A DNA stretch of 64,000 nt from assembly GCA_038961845.1 (NCBI GenBank), contig CP152408.1:496001-560000 (forward strand), given 5' to 3'. The position numbers were made by a program, and so were the translations under genes. The notes below the pieces were generated by a model. The model saw only the letters and a program-made list of their open reading frames with translations, did not search any database and was not told the DNA's origin. Within the stretch, counting starts at the first letter, position 1. Each line of letters opens with the position of its first letter. The stretch comes from Xylophilus sp. GW821-FHT01B05. Its GTDB lineage: Bacteria; Pseudomonadota; Gammaproteobacteria; Burkholderiales; Burkholderiaceae_C. Positions 43,236 to 51,464 of this stretch are shown here, in pieces.

Positions 43236-44450
43236 CCGCGCGGCGCGCGCCGCCACCAGCGCCCCGGCCACCATCAGCACGCTGGTGGCCAGGAACACGG
43301 CGCGCATGCCGATCTGCCCGCCGACAAAGCCGCCCAGCAGCGGCCCCACCACCTGCCCCGCGTACTGCGACGAGGTGGAGTAACCCAGCACGCCACCGGC
43401 CACGGCGGCCGGCACGCTTTGCCGGATCACGCTGGCGATGCAGGGCAGCAGGCCGGCCAGCGCCATGCCCATCAGAAGGCGCAGGCCCACCAGTTGCCAG
43501 GCATTGGTCACGAAGGCCTGCGGCAGCAGCAGCGCGGCGGCGGCCAGCAGGCAAGCGACGATCACCTTGTGGTGGCCGATGCGGTCGGCCAGCCGGCCCA
43601 GGCGCGGCGCGGCCAGGATGCTGCCCAGCGCCGCCGCCGACATCGCCAGGCCCGAGAACCAGGTCACCTGCCCGCCGGCCGGCAGCAACTGCGCCACATA
43701 GACGGTGATGATCGGCTCCACCGACATATGCGCCAGCGTCAGTAGCAGGCCGGTCAGCAGCATGGCCAGCACCGGCCGGCGGTCGGGGATCTGTGCCCAG
43801 AGTCCCCTGCGCTTGTGGCTTGCCGCTGTGGGCGGGCGCAGGGGCCGGTCTTCCCGTATCAGGAAGCAGGTGGCCAGGAAGGCAATGAAGATCGCCCCGC
43901 CAGCCAGGAAGAAGGTGGCGCGGATGCCGATCAGTGGCGGCAGCCCGCCGCCCACCAGCGGGCCCAACAGGCTGCCGGCCATGAAGCCCGAGGACAGCGT
44001 GCCCAGCGCCCAGCCCGAGCGCGCCTTGGGTGTCTGCGTGGCCACCAGCACCATCGAGCCCGAGCTGTAGCCGCCCAGCAGCCCGGCCAGCAGCCGCAGC
44101 CCCACCAGTTGCCAGGCGTTCTCCACCACGCCGATCAGCGCCATGGTCACGGCCATGCCCAGGCTGGCGCGTATCAGCATCAGCTTGCGGCCGTAGCGGT
44201 CGGCCAGGCGGCCCCAGAGCGGGGCGGTGAGCGCGGCGGTAAGAAAGGTGGCGCCAAAGGCAATGCCCGACCACTGCGCCAGCGCCGCATGGCCCTGCAC
44301 GCCCAACTGCTCCAGGTACAGCGGCAGAAAGGGCAGCAGCAGGGTCATGGCCACGCCGGTGGTGAAGGAGCCGAACAGGCAGACGTAGAGGTTGCGCTGC
44401 CAGTAGGGGAAATCCGCCTCTGCGGCGGCGGGGATTGCGGGGGACGGCAT
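43221..44450 (-). CDS. MFS transporter (multidrug-resistance-like)
   Basis: 409 aa with twelve membrane helices. The MFS motif A is [14 protein letters not shown] after helix 2 and again [15 protein letters not shown] after helix 8. The motif C-type segment [16 protein letters not shown] is present. It belongs to the drug:H+ antiporter 1 class; the substrate is unknown. The start at 44450 ([17 protein letters not shown]) is chosen; the open frame continues upstream with non-coding-like sequence. It overlaps aqpZ at its 3' end by 15 bp and is divergent from the small gene at 44563. Confidence 0.9.
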   Translation of the reverse strand: MPSPAIPAAAEADFPYWQRNLYVCLFGSFTTGVAMTLLLPFLPLYLEQLGVQGHAALAQWSGIAFGATFLTAALTAPLWGRLADRYGRKLMLIRASLGMAVTMALIGVVENAWQLVGLRLLAGLLGGYSSGSMVLVATQTPKARSGWALGTLSSGFMAGSLLGPLVGGGLPPLIGIRATFFLAGGAIFIAFLATCFLIREDRPLRPPTAASHKRRGLWAQIPDRRPVLAMLLTGLLLTLAHMSVEPIITVYVAQLLPAGGQVTWFSGLAMSAAALGSILAAPRLGRLADRIGHHKVIVACLLAAAALLLPQAFVTNAWQLVGLRLLMGMALAGLLPCIASVIRQSVPAAVAGGVLGYSTSSQYAGQVVGPLLGGFVGGQIGMRAVFLATSVLMVAGALVAARAARLARS

Positions 44451-44562
44451 GGTGTGCCGATTGTCCGGGCCGGGCCTGCCTCGCGGGCTGCCAAAGGGCG
44501 ATGGCCGCCCCCGCCATTGGCGCGGTGGCGGAGGGCGCGCGCGGCGCTGCGAAAATGGCGGG

Positions 44563-44988
44563 ATGAACAACTTTTCCAAAGTGCTTATTCCCGTCGGCTG
44601 CCTGGTGCTGCTGGCGGCGGCCTTCAGCAGCTATGGCTGGCGCGGCGTGGCCGTCGTGGGCGGCGGCATCCTGATGTGGCTGCTGCTGCATTTCACGCGG
44701 ATGATGACCGTGCTCAAGCGGGCGTCAGACCGGCCGGTCGGCTATGTCGGCAGCGCCGTGATGCTCAACGCCAAGCTCAAGCCCAAGCTCACCCTGCTGC
44801 ACGTGGTGGCCATGACCAAGTCGCTGGGCGCGCAGCAAAGCCCGGTCGACACCCAGCCCGAGGTGTTTCGCTGGACCGATGGCGGCGCCTCTTTCGTGGA
44901 TTGCACCTTTCAGGACGGCCGGCTGACGCGCTGGCAGCTCACCCGCCCACCGGTGTCAGCGGACGTTACGCCGGCGGCGGGGGCTTAA
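44563..44988 (+). CDS. hypothetical membrane protein upstream of ilvE
   Basis: 141 aa. Two N-terminal hydrophobic segments (VLIPVGCLVLLAAAFSSYGW and VAVVGGGILMWLLLHFT minus their edges, residues about 7-45) anchor it, followed by a soluble domain with ASDRPVGYVGSAVMLNAKLKPKLTLLHVVAMTKSLG. No catalytic motif is visible. I recall similar small proteins near ilvE in Comamonadaceae, but with no known function. It lies 48 bp before ilvE and may be co-transcribed. Its AGCGGGATG start region has a weak ribosome binding site. Confidence 0.75.
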   Translation: MNNFSKVLIPVGCLVLLAAAFSSYGWRGVAVVGGGILMWLLLHFTRMMTVLKRASDRPVGYVGSAVMLNAKLKPKLTLLHVVAMTKSLGAQQSPVDTQPEVFRWTDGGASFVDCTFQDGRLTRWQLTRPPVSADVTPAAGA

Positions 44989-45036
44989 AATCGCCGGCTT
45001 TCCGCCAAACCCGACCTTCTCCCAAGGACACCCTGC

Positions 45037-45981
45037 ATGAGCCTCGTCCCCCCCGCGACCGCCCTTTCCGACCGTGACGGCAAGATCTGGATGGACGGCC
45101 AGCTCGTCGACTGGCGCGATGCCAAGATCCACGTCCTGAGCCACACCCTGCACTACGGCTGCGGCGTTTTCGAAGGCGTGCGCGCCTATGACACGGTCAA
45201 CGGCCCGGCCATCTTCCGCCTGCAGGAGCACACCGAGCGCCTGTTCAACAGCGCCAAGATCCTGCGCATGAAGCTGCCCTTCAGCCAGGACGAGGTGAAC
45301 GAGGCGCAGAAGACCGTGATCCGCGAAAACGGCCTGAAGTCGGGCTATATCCGCCCGCTGGTCTTCATTGGCTCTGAAAAGCTGGGCGTCTCGCCCAAGG
45401 GCAACACCATCCACACCATGGTGGCGGCCTGGTCCTGGGGCGCCTACCTGGGCGAGGACGGCCTGAAGCGCGGCATCCGCGTGAAGACTTCCAGTTACAC
45501 GCGCCACCACGTCAACATCACCATGACGCAGGCCAAGGCGGTCAGCAACTACACCAACTCCATCCTCGCCAACATGGAAGCCACGGAAGACGGCTACGAC
45601 GAAGCATTGCTGCTCGATGCCTCCGGCTTTGTCTCCGAAGGCGCGGGCGAGAACGTGTTCGTGGTGAAGAACGGCGTGATCTACACGCCCGACCTGTCGG
45701 CCGGCGCCCTGAACGGCATCACCCGCAACACCATCCTGCATATCGCCAAGGACCTGGGCATAGAAGTGGTGCAAAAGCGCATCACCCGTGACGAGGTGTA
45801 TATCGCCGACGAGGCCTTCTTCACCGGCACCGCCGCTGAAGTCACGCCGATCCGCGAGCTCGACCGCATCGAGATCGGCATCGGCAGCCGCGGCCCGGTC
45901 ACGGAGAAGGTGCAGAGCGCCTTCTTCGACATCGTCAACGGCCGCAATCCCCAATACGCCCACTGGCTCACCAAGGTCTGA
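45037..45981 (+). CDS. ilvE: branched-chain amino acid aminotransferase IlvE
   Basis: 314 aa, class-IV fold. The PLP Lys is Lys167 in MTQAKAVSNY. Other hallmarks: LHYGCGVFEGVRAYD at residue 39, GYIRPLVFIGSEKLGVSPKG, and the Glu in LLLDASGFVSEGAGENVF near residue 200. It carries out the last step of Leu, Ile and Val synthesis. It is followed after 5 bp by a zinc-finger gene and then by LPS genes, so it may be first of a longer unit. AAGGA lies in front of the ATG. Confidence 0.95.
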   Translation: MSLVPPATALSDRDGKIWMDGQLVDWRDAKIHVLSHTLHYGCGVFEGVRAYDTVNGPAIFRLQEHTERLFNSAKILRMKLPFSQDEVNEAQKTVIRENGLKSGYIRPLVFIGSEKLGVSPKGNTIHTMVAAWSWGAYLGEDGLKRGIRVKTSSYTRHHVNITMTQAKAVSNYTNSILANMEATEDGYDEALLLDASGFVSEGAGENVFVVKNGVIYTPDLSAGALNGITRNTILHIAKDLGIEVVQKRITRDEVYIADEAFFTGTAAEVTPIRELDRIEIGIGSRGPVTEKVQSAFFDIVNGRNPQYAHWLTKV

Positions 45982-45986
45982 TCCGC

Positions 45987-46229
45987 ATGACTGCCTCCTC
46001 CACTCTTGCCAGCGCCGTGCGCCGGCCGATCGTCGTGGTCGAACTGCTCGCCAGCGACCTCAACGCCCAGGGCGGCGTGTTCTGCCCCAGCCCCAAGGCC
46101 GACATGAAGCTCTGGAACAACCACCCCAAGGTCTACCTGGACGTGGCGCACAGCGGCGAGGCCAAGTGCCCCTATTGCGGCACGGTCTACCGCCTGAAGG
46201 CCGGCGAGACCGTGCGCGCCGGCCACTGA
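45987..46229 (+). CDS. zf-CHCC zinc-finger domain protein
   Basis: 80 aa. A zinc-binding pattern is readable as VFCPSPKA (Cys), NHP (His), and CPYCGTVYRL (two Cys), the zf-CHCC family related to the mitochondrial complex I subunit NDUFS6. The bacterial role is unknown. It lies 5 bp after ilvE and 12 bp before a glycosyltransferase, which makes the ilvE-zinc finger-GT order a probable operon typical of betaproteobacteria. Confidence 0.85.
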   Translation: MTASSTLASAVRRPIVVVELLASDLNAQGGVFCPSPKADMKLWNNHPKVYLDVAHSGEAKCPYCGTVYRLKAGETVRAGH

Positions 46230-46241
46230 GCTGCTTTGCCG

Positions 46242-47057
46242 ATGCAGGATGACCGCGCAGGCGGCATACACCGCCCGGCAGCGCCTACGCTCTCGGTCGC
46301 GGTCCTGACCCACAACGAAGCCCACCGTATCCGCGCCTGCCTGGAGAGCGCCGCCGCCATCGCCCATGAACTGGTGGTGGTCGACAGCGGCAGCACCGAC
46401 GGCACCGTGGCCGCCGCCGAAGCCGCTGGCGCGCGGGTCTTCTCCTATCCCGACTGGCAGGGCTTTGCGGTGCAGCGCAATCGGCTGCTGGCGCATTGCA
46501 CGGGCGACTATGTGTTCTTTCTGGATGCCGACGAGCAGATGACGCCGGCCTTGCGCGATGAGCTGCAGGCCATCGTGCAGCGCAACGAGCGCGCGGTCTG
46601 GAAGATCCGCTGGCGCATGGTGGCCTTTGGCCGCCCGCTGACCTGGTACCGCGCCAAGTCGCAGATCGAGCGCCTGTTCCGGCGCGACATGCTGCGCGAA
46701 TTCACCGGCGTGGTCCATGAAGAGGCGCAACTGCTGGGCGAGCCGGTGCCGCGCCACTTGGTGCGCGCGCCGCTGTTGCACCACTCGCGCGAGACGGTGC
46801 GCGCCAGCCTCGACAAGCTCACCCAGTACGCCATGCTGGGCGCGGCCAAGCGCGCCGCGCTGGGCAAGCGCGGCGGCGTGCTGCGCGGCTTGGCGTCGGG
46901 CATCAGCATGTTCGTGCGGCTGTATGTGCTGCGGCTGGGCTTTCTGTGCGGCGGCGCCGGATTCCTGTACTGCCTGTTCGTGGCGCTGGAGAGCTTCTTC
47001 CGCTACGCGGCACTGCACTACGACCGCGACGATCTTTCCGGGCGGGTCGGGCGATGA
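46242..47057 (+). CDS. glycosyltransferase family 2 (LPS core WaaE-like)
   Basis: 271 aa. GT-A fold: LSVAVLTHNEAHRIRACLES at residue 18, VVDSGSTDGTVAAAEAAGA, and the metal-binding FFLDADEQM near residue 92. A C-terminal amphipathic/hydrophobic region (LYVLRLGFLCGGAGFLYCLF) probably binds the membrane. The family contains LPS core beta-1,4-glucosyltransferases (WaaE/KdtX). The ATG at 46242 is preferred over a TTG six bases upstream. Its stop overlaps the O-antigen ligase start as ATGA. Confidence 0.87.
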   Translation: MQDDRAGGIHRPAAPTLSVAVLTHNEAHRIRACLESAAAIAHELVVVDSGSTDGTVAAAEAAGARVFSYPDWQGFAVQRNRLLAHCTGDYVFFLDADEQMTPALRDELQAIVQRNERAVWKIRWRMVAFGRPLTWYRAKSQIERLFRRDMLREFTGVVHEEAQLLGEPVPRHLVRAPLLHHSRETVRASLDKLTQYAMLGAAKRAALGKRGGVLRGLASGISMFVRLYVLRLGFLCGGAGFLYCLFVALESFFRYAALHYDRDDLSGRVGR

Positions 47058-48349
47058 GGTCCGACCAGTACGGGCTGCGGGTCGCGTCCGCGGCGGCCTT
47101 TCTTGTTCCCGGCGTGGCGCTGTGGCTGCCCTCGGGCTATTCCTATGGCGTGGTGGTGCTGCTGCTGGGGGCGCTGGTTTTTGCGGGCCGCTGGTCGCGC
47201 AGCCTGCGGCCGCTGGGCGGCGCTGGCTGGCTGGCGCTGTCCATCGTCGTCATGGGGCTGTTCTGGCTGCTGGACGCGCGCTCGGGCCGCAGCGACTGGG
47301 GTGGCTTCGACCGCCCGGTGAAGTACCTGCTGGCGCTGCCCTGCCTGTTCTTTCTGCATGCCTACGCGCCGCGCACCCGCGCGCTGTGGTGGGGCATCGT
47401 GGTCGGGGCCATTGGCAGCGGGCTGGTGGCGCTGTACCAGTGCTACGGCCTGCACCTGCCGCGCTCCACCGGCTACACCAACGCCATCCAGTATGGCGAC
47501 CTGAGCCTGCTGCTGGGCCTGATGTCCCTGGCGCTGGTGGCCGTGCGCCCGCCGTCCCTGCGGCGGCCCTGGGAGCTGCTGCTGGCGGCCTGTGGCGCGC
47601 TGCTGGGCCCGCTGGGGTCGGTGCTGTCGCAGTCGCGCGGCGGCTGGCTGGCGCTGCTGGTGGTGCTGCCGGTGATGGCCCTGCTGTGCTGCCAATGGCT
47701 GCCGCGCCGCAACTTCCTGCAGATGGTGCTGGTGGTGATCGTGGGCCTGACGGCGCTGTTCATCACCCAGCCGCACCTGATCGACCAGCGCCTGGAGAAG
47801 GCGCGCAGCGAAATCGTGCAGTACGAGGCTGGCGACGACTCCGTCACCTCGGTTGGCCAGCGGCTCTACCACTGGAAGCTGGCCTGGCAGATGGGCTGGG
47901 ACCGGCCCCTGACCGGCTGGACCCAGCACGGCTACGAGCTGGAGAAGGCGCGCCGCGTGGCCGCGGGCCTGGCCAACCCAAGCGTGCTGGGCTTCAGCCA
48001 CGCGCACAACGAGGTGCTGGACATCTTCGCCAAGCGCGGCCTGCCCGGCGTGGCCGCGCTGCTGTTCTTCTACGGCGTGCCGCTGTGGCTGTTCTGGCCG
48101 ACACGGCGGCGCCTGGATGCGCACACCGATCCCGAGGAGCGCGCCTCAGTGCTGGCGCTGCGCCTGCTGGGCGTGCTGGTGCCGGTCGCCTGCATCGGCT
48201 TTGGCCTGACGCAGGTCTTCATGGCCCACAACAGCGGCAACCTCTGCTACATCTTCTTCAACCTGCTGATCTACGGCTGCCTGCGCGGCACCGGGGCGGT
48301 GGTCCCTCGCAACGGAGCACATGCCCATGCACGTCCTGCTGGTCAATAA
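47054..48349 (+). CDS. O-antigen ligase family protein
   Basis: 431 aa with about ten to twelve membrane helices and the Wzy_C (O-antigen ligase) domain. The large periplasmic loop and conserved segment GWTQHGYELEKARR, then GFSHAHNEVLDIFAKRGLPGV (the H-x-N motif) match the ligase/polymerase family. It would attach O-polysaccharide to lipid A-core, or polymerise glycans. It sits between GT2 and GT4 genes with 4- and 23-nt overlaps, so the three form a compact LPS/glycan unit. Confidence 0.85.
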   Translation: MRSDQYGLRVASAAAFLVPGVALWLPSGYSYGVVVLLLGALVFAGRWSRSLRPLGGAGWLALSIVVMGLFWLLDARSGRSDWGGFDRPVKYLLALPCLFFLHAYAPRTRALWWGIVVGAIGSGLVALYQCYGLHLPRSTGYTNAIQYGDLSLLLGLMSLALVAVRPPSLRRPWELLLAACGALLGPLGSVLSQSRGGWLALLVVLPVMALLCCQWLPRRNFLQMVLVVIVGLTALFITQPHLIDQRLEKARSEIVQYEAGDDSVTSVGQRLYHWKLAWQMGWDRPLTGWTQHGYELEKARRVAAGLANPSVLGFSHAHNEVLDIFAKRGLPGVAALLFFYGVPLWLFWPTRRRLDAHTDPEERASVLALRLLGVLVPVACIGFGLTQVFMAHNSGNLCYIFFNLLIYGCLRGTGAVVPRNGAHAHARPAGQ

Positions 48350-49316
48350 CTCGCCGATCCCGGTGTTTGCCTATGGCGGCACCGAGCGCGTCATCTGGGA
48401 CCTGGGCCGCATGCTGGTGGGCATGGGGCACAAGGTCAGCTACCTGGTGCCGGCCGGCTCGCACTGCGATTTCGCCACCCATGTGCTGCCCATCGATACC
48501 GAGCGGCCTTGGGCCGAGCAGGTGCCGACCGACGTGGACATCGTGCACTTTCAGTTCCACCCCAAGTTCGAGTCCGAAGACGCGCTGGGTCGGCCCTACC
48601 TGGTGACCGAGCACGGCAATGCGCGTAAGGCGCGGCCGCTGCCGCTCAACACCGTGTTTTTGTCGCGCGACCACGCGGCGCGCTATGGCTCCACGCAGTT
48701 CGTGCACAACGGGCTGGACTGGTCGGCCTACGGCCCGGTCGACTTTGATCGGCCGCGCGAGTACTACCACTTCCTGGGCAAGGCGGCCTGGCGCGTGAAG
48801 AACGTGCAGGGCGCGATCACCGTGGCCAAGAAGGCCGGCGTGCTGCTGGATGTGCTGGGCGGCGAGCGGCTCAATTTCCGCCGTGGTTTCCGCTATACCT
48901 TGTCGCGCCGCATCCGCTTCCACGGCATGGTCGGCGGCGAGCAGAAGGCCGGGCTGCTGAATGGCTCGCGCGGCATGGTGTTCCCGGTGCGTTGGCACGA
49001 GCCCTTTGGCCTGGCCATCATCGAGAGCCTGTACTTTGGCGCCCCGGTGTTTGCCACGCCCTACGGCGCGCTGCCCGAGCTGGTGCCGGCCGACTGCGGC
49101 GTGCTGGCCGACAACGCCGAGGCGCTGGCCGAGGCCGTGCGCAACAACCGCTTCGACCCGCGCCGCTGCAACGCCCATGTGCTGGAGCACTTCGGCGCCG
49201 AGCGCATGGCGCGCGACTACCTGCGGGTCTACGAGCGCGTGCTGGCCGGCGAGAAGCTCAATGCCACGCAACCCGTCATCCAGGGCCAGGCGCGCGAACT
49301 GGCCTGGCGTAACTGA
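48327..49316 (+). CDS. glycosyltransferase family 4
   Basis: 329 aa. GT-B fold: NNSPIPVFAYGGTERVIWDLGR at the N-terminus, YHFLGKAAWRVKNVQGAI in the middle, and the donor E-x7-E motif EPFGLAIIESLYFGAPVFATPYGALPEL near residue 225 (its core EPFGLAIIES). It lies in the LPS/glycan unit with the preceding ligase. ATG at 48327 is chosen because GGAG (48314-48317) is nine bases away; the ATG at 48321 is closer than usual. The repeat copy B follows directly after its stop. Confidence 0.88.
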   Translation: MHVLLVNNSPIPVFAYGGTERVIWDLGRMLVGMGHKVSYLVPAGSHCDFATHVLPIDTERPWAEQVPTDVDIVHFQFHPKFESEDALGRPYLVTEHGNARKARPLPLNTVFLSRDHAARYGSTQFVHNGLDWSAYGPVDFDRPREYYHFLGKAAWRVKNVQGAITVAKKAGVLLDVLGGERLNFRRGFRYTLSRRIRFHGMVGGEQKAGLLNGSRGMVFPVRWHEPFGLAIIESLYFGAPVFATPYGALPELVPADCGVLADNAEALAEAVRNNRFDPRRCNAHVLEHFGAERMARDYLRVYERVLAGEKLNATQPVIQGQARELAWRN

Positions 49317-49320
49317 AGCA

Positions 49321-49433
49321 CCCCCCAGGCTTCGCGCTTCGCGTCTTCGCCAACCCCCTAAAGGGGGCACATCCAGCGGCCCGGCAAAGCCGGTTCCGCG
49401 GATGTCCTGGCTTGGCCTGCTCCGCGGCCTTCA
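49321..49433. repeat. 112-bp multi-hairpin dispersed repeat, copy B
   Basis: Reverse-oriented homologue of 20626-20737. It contains GGCTTCGCGCTTCGCG, the hairpin CCCCCT/AGGGGG (49344-49357), nested GCCGG/CCGGC and ACATCC/GGATGT stems, and ends near CTGCTCCGCGGCC. It lies just after the GT4 stop. Differences from copy A are about 10 positions. Confidence 0.8.
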
Positions 49434-49456
49434 GTTCTAGTTGGTGTGCGCACTGT

Positions 49457-50515
49457 TCAGGTTAAGCTGGCCCGCGCCGCGCGCCACTCCGCTTCGAGCA
49501 CATCCACCAGCGCCGCCGCCGCCATGGGCCGCAACTGGCCCACGCCCTGGCCGGCCCAGAGCGACAGGTAATCCGCATCCCCGGCCGCAGCGGCGGCACG
49601 CCGCAGGGCCCCGGTCAGCGCGTTCTGCACCGGGTAGGCCGGCACGGCGGCTTCGTCGGCGGCGAGTGCTTCCATCATGGCGTTGACGATGCCGCGCGCT
49701 GGCCGGCCCGAGAAGACGCGGGTGGTGCGCGTGTCGGTGCCGGTCGCGGTGCGCAGCGCCTGCCGGTAGGCCGCGCCAATGCCGGCTTCGTCGCTGGCCA
49801 GAAAGGCCGTGCCCATCTGCACCGCCTGTGCGCCCAGCGCCTGGGCTGCGGCAATGCCGCGCCCGTCCATGATGGCGCCGGCGGCGATCACCGGGATTTG
49901 CAGCGCATCCACGCAGGCCGGCACCAGCGCCAGGGTGCTGACCATGGACGATGCAAAGTCCCCCAGGAAAGTGCCGCGATGGCCGCCGGCCTCGGCGCCC
50001 GAGGCGCAGACCGCGTCCGCGCCCACCGCCTGCCAGGCCAGGGCCTCGGCCACCGTGGTGGCGGTGCCGATCACGTAGCAGCCGGCGGCGTGCAGGCGCT
50101 CGACCGCAGCGGCGCCCAGGATGCCGAAGGTGAAGCTGGCAACGGCCGGGCGCGCCGCCAGCAGCGCCTCGAACTGCGCGCCGAAGTCTTCGCACCACTG
50201 CGCGGGCACGCTGGGCGTCAGATTGAAGCGGGCATAGAACGGCGCCAGCCGTGCCATGGCGGTGCTGACCGTGGCGGCGTCGGGCGCGGGCGTGTCTTGC
50301 ACGAACAGGTTCAGGCCAAAGGGGCGGTCGGTGCGGCGCCGGACTTCGGCCACCGCCTCGGCCATGGCCTGGGGCGAGCGCATGCCGCAGCCCAGCGTGC
50401 CCAGCCCGCCCGCAGCAGAGACGGCGGCGGCCAGCGCAGGCGTGTCAGAGCCGGTCATCGGGCCCTGGATGATGGGCAGGCGCAGGTGCAGGGAGTCAAG
50501 CAGGGAGGTGGTCAT
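49457..50515 (-). CDS. nitronate monooxygenase (2-nitropropane dioxygenase family)
   Basis: 352 aa, TIM barrel with FMN. The N-terminal signature LRLPIIQGPMTGSDTPALAAAVSAAGGLGTLG is characteristic, and AICASGAEAGGHRG-type text (DAVCASGAEAGGHRGTF, near residue 180) holds the catalytic His of class I enzymes. It oxidises alkyl nitronates or propionate-3-nitronate to aldehyde and nitrite/nitrate. The start at 50515 has GAGG six bases before it; the ATG at 50527 would overlap the LysR stop. It lies downstream of the LysR gene on the same strand, probably co-transcribed with it. Confidence 0.87.
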   Translation of the reverse strand: MTTSLLDSLHLRLPIIQGPMTGSDTPALAAAVSAAGGLGTLGCGMRSPQAMAEAVAEVRRRTDRPFGLNLFVQDTPAPDAATVSTAMARLAPFYARFNLTPSVPAQWCEDFGAQFEALLAARPAVASFTFGILGAAAVERLHAAGCYVIGTATTVAEALAWQAVGADAVCASGAEAGGHRGTFLGDFASSMVSTLALVPACVDALQIPVIAAGAIMDGRGIAAAQALGAQAVQMGTAFLASDEAGIGAAYRQALRTATGTDTRTTRVFSGRPARGIVNAMMEALAADEAAVPAYPVQNALTGALRRAAAAAGDADYLSLWAGQGVGQLRPMAAAALVDVLEAEWRAARASLT

Positions 50516-50523
50516 GTCGGGCC

Positions 50524-51381
50524 TCATGCAGGGATCAATAGTTCGCGCAGCGCATCGAGCGCGGCCGACTGGTAGCCGCGCCGCTGCACCAGCACCGTGT
50601 CGCAGCTTTGCAGCGGCACCAGGCGCAGCGCCGGCGGCTCGCGCATCAGGTCCAGCAGCGAGCGCGGCACCACGCCGGCGCAGCGGCCGGCCGCCACGCA
50701 GGCCAGGATCGCGTGGTACGAGGCCAGCTCCAGGATGCGCGGCGGGTTGCCGTCGCGCGTCATCCAGGCCTCGCCTATGCGGCGGTAGGTGCAGCCCGGC
50801 GCAAAGGCGGCCAGGGTGTCGAGCTGCAGGTCTTGCGGGCTGCTGATTTCCGGGTGCTGGGCCGGCAGCGCCAGCAGCAGCGCTTCGCTGAAGAAGGGCG
50901 TGAGCTCCAAATCGGCCGCGTCCTCGGCGATGCCCGGCGGCGGCCAGGCGAGCAGGGCGCAATCCAGTGAATGTGAGCGAACACTCTCTACCAATTGACG
51001 TGATGGCGCGGTGGATAGCTCCAGCACCACCTCGGGCCAGCGGCTGTGCAACTGCGCCAGCGGCCCCGGCAGCCGGCTGGCGGCGGTGCTTTCCATGGCG
51101 CCCAGGCGCAAGCGGCCACCGGGCTGGCCGGGGTGCACCGCCTGGCGCGCTTCCTCGGCCAGGGCCAGCAGGCGGCCGGCGTAGTCCAGCAGCGACTGGC
51201 CGGCCGGCGTCAGCGCCATGCGCCGGCCTTCGCGCAGGAACAAGGTGGCGCCCAGCTCGTCTTCCAGCTGCTGCACGCGGGTGGTGACGTTGGACTGGGC
51301 GCGCTGCAGCCGCTCGGCCGCGCGTGTCACGCTGCCTTCTGCGGCCACGGTACGGAAAATCTCGAGGGCAACAAAGTCCAC
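50524..51381 (-). CDS. LysR family transcriptional regulator
   Basis: 285 aa, GTG start at 51381. The N-terminal winged HTH is canonical: LEIFRTVAAEGSVTRAAERLQRAQSNVTTRVQQLEDELGATLFLREGRRMALTPAG. The C-terminal effector domain spans residues 90-285. No ribosome binding site is clear, so the mRNA may be leaderless or weakly translated. It is divergent from an MFS gene; the ATC-N9-GAT dyad (51387-51401) between the two is the probable binding site. It is followed by nitronate monooxygenase on the same strand. The inducer is unknown. Confidence 0.9.
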   Translation of the reverse strand: MDFVALEIFRTVAAEGSVTRAAERLQRAQSNVTTRVQQLEDELGATLFLREGRRMALTPAGQSLLDYAGRLLALAEEARQAVHPGQPGGRLRLGAMESTAASRLPGPLAQLHSRWPEVVLELSTAPSRQLVESVRSHSLDCALLAWPPPGIAEDAADLELTPFFSEALLLALPAQHPEISSPQDLQLDTLAAFAPGCTYRRIGEAWMTRDGNPPRILELASYHAILACVAAGRCAGVVPRSLLDLMREPPALRLVPLQSCDTVLVQRRGYQSAALDALRELLIPA

Positions 51382-51386
51382 GATAT

Positions 51387-51401
51387 ATCTTTATAAAAGA
51401 T
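51387..51401. promoter_or_regulatory. LysR box ATC-N9-GAT
   Basis: ATCTTTATAAAAGAT is a perfect dyad around ATA, matching the LysR ATC-N9-GAT pattern, six bases upstream of the lysR GTG and 64 bases upstream of the MFS start. It lies in the only strongly A/T-rich patch of this locus. A TAGAAT (51414-51419) could be the -10 box for the MFS gene. Confidence 0.65.
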
Positions 51402-51464
51402 GGATTTTAAAAATAGAATCCTGAAAACAGATGATAAGCCGCCCCCGCCGGGGTGGCAACCGCC

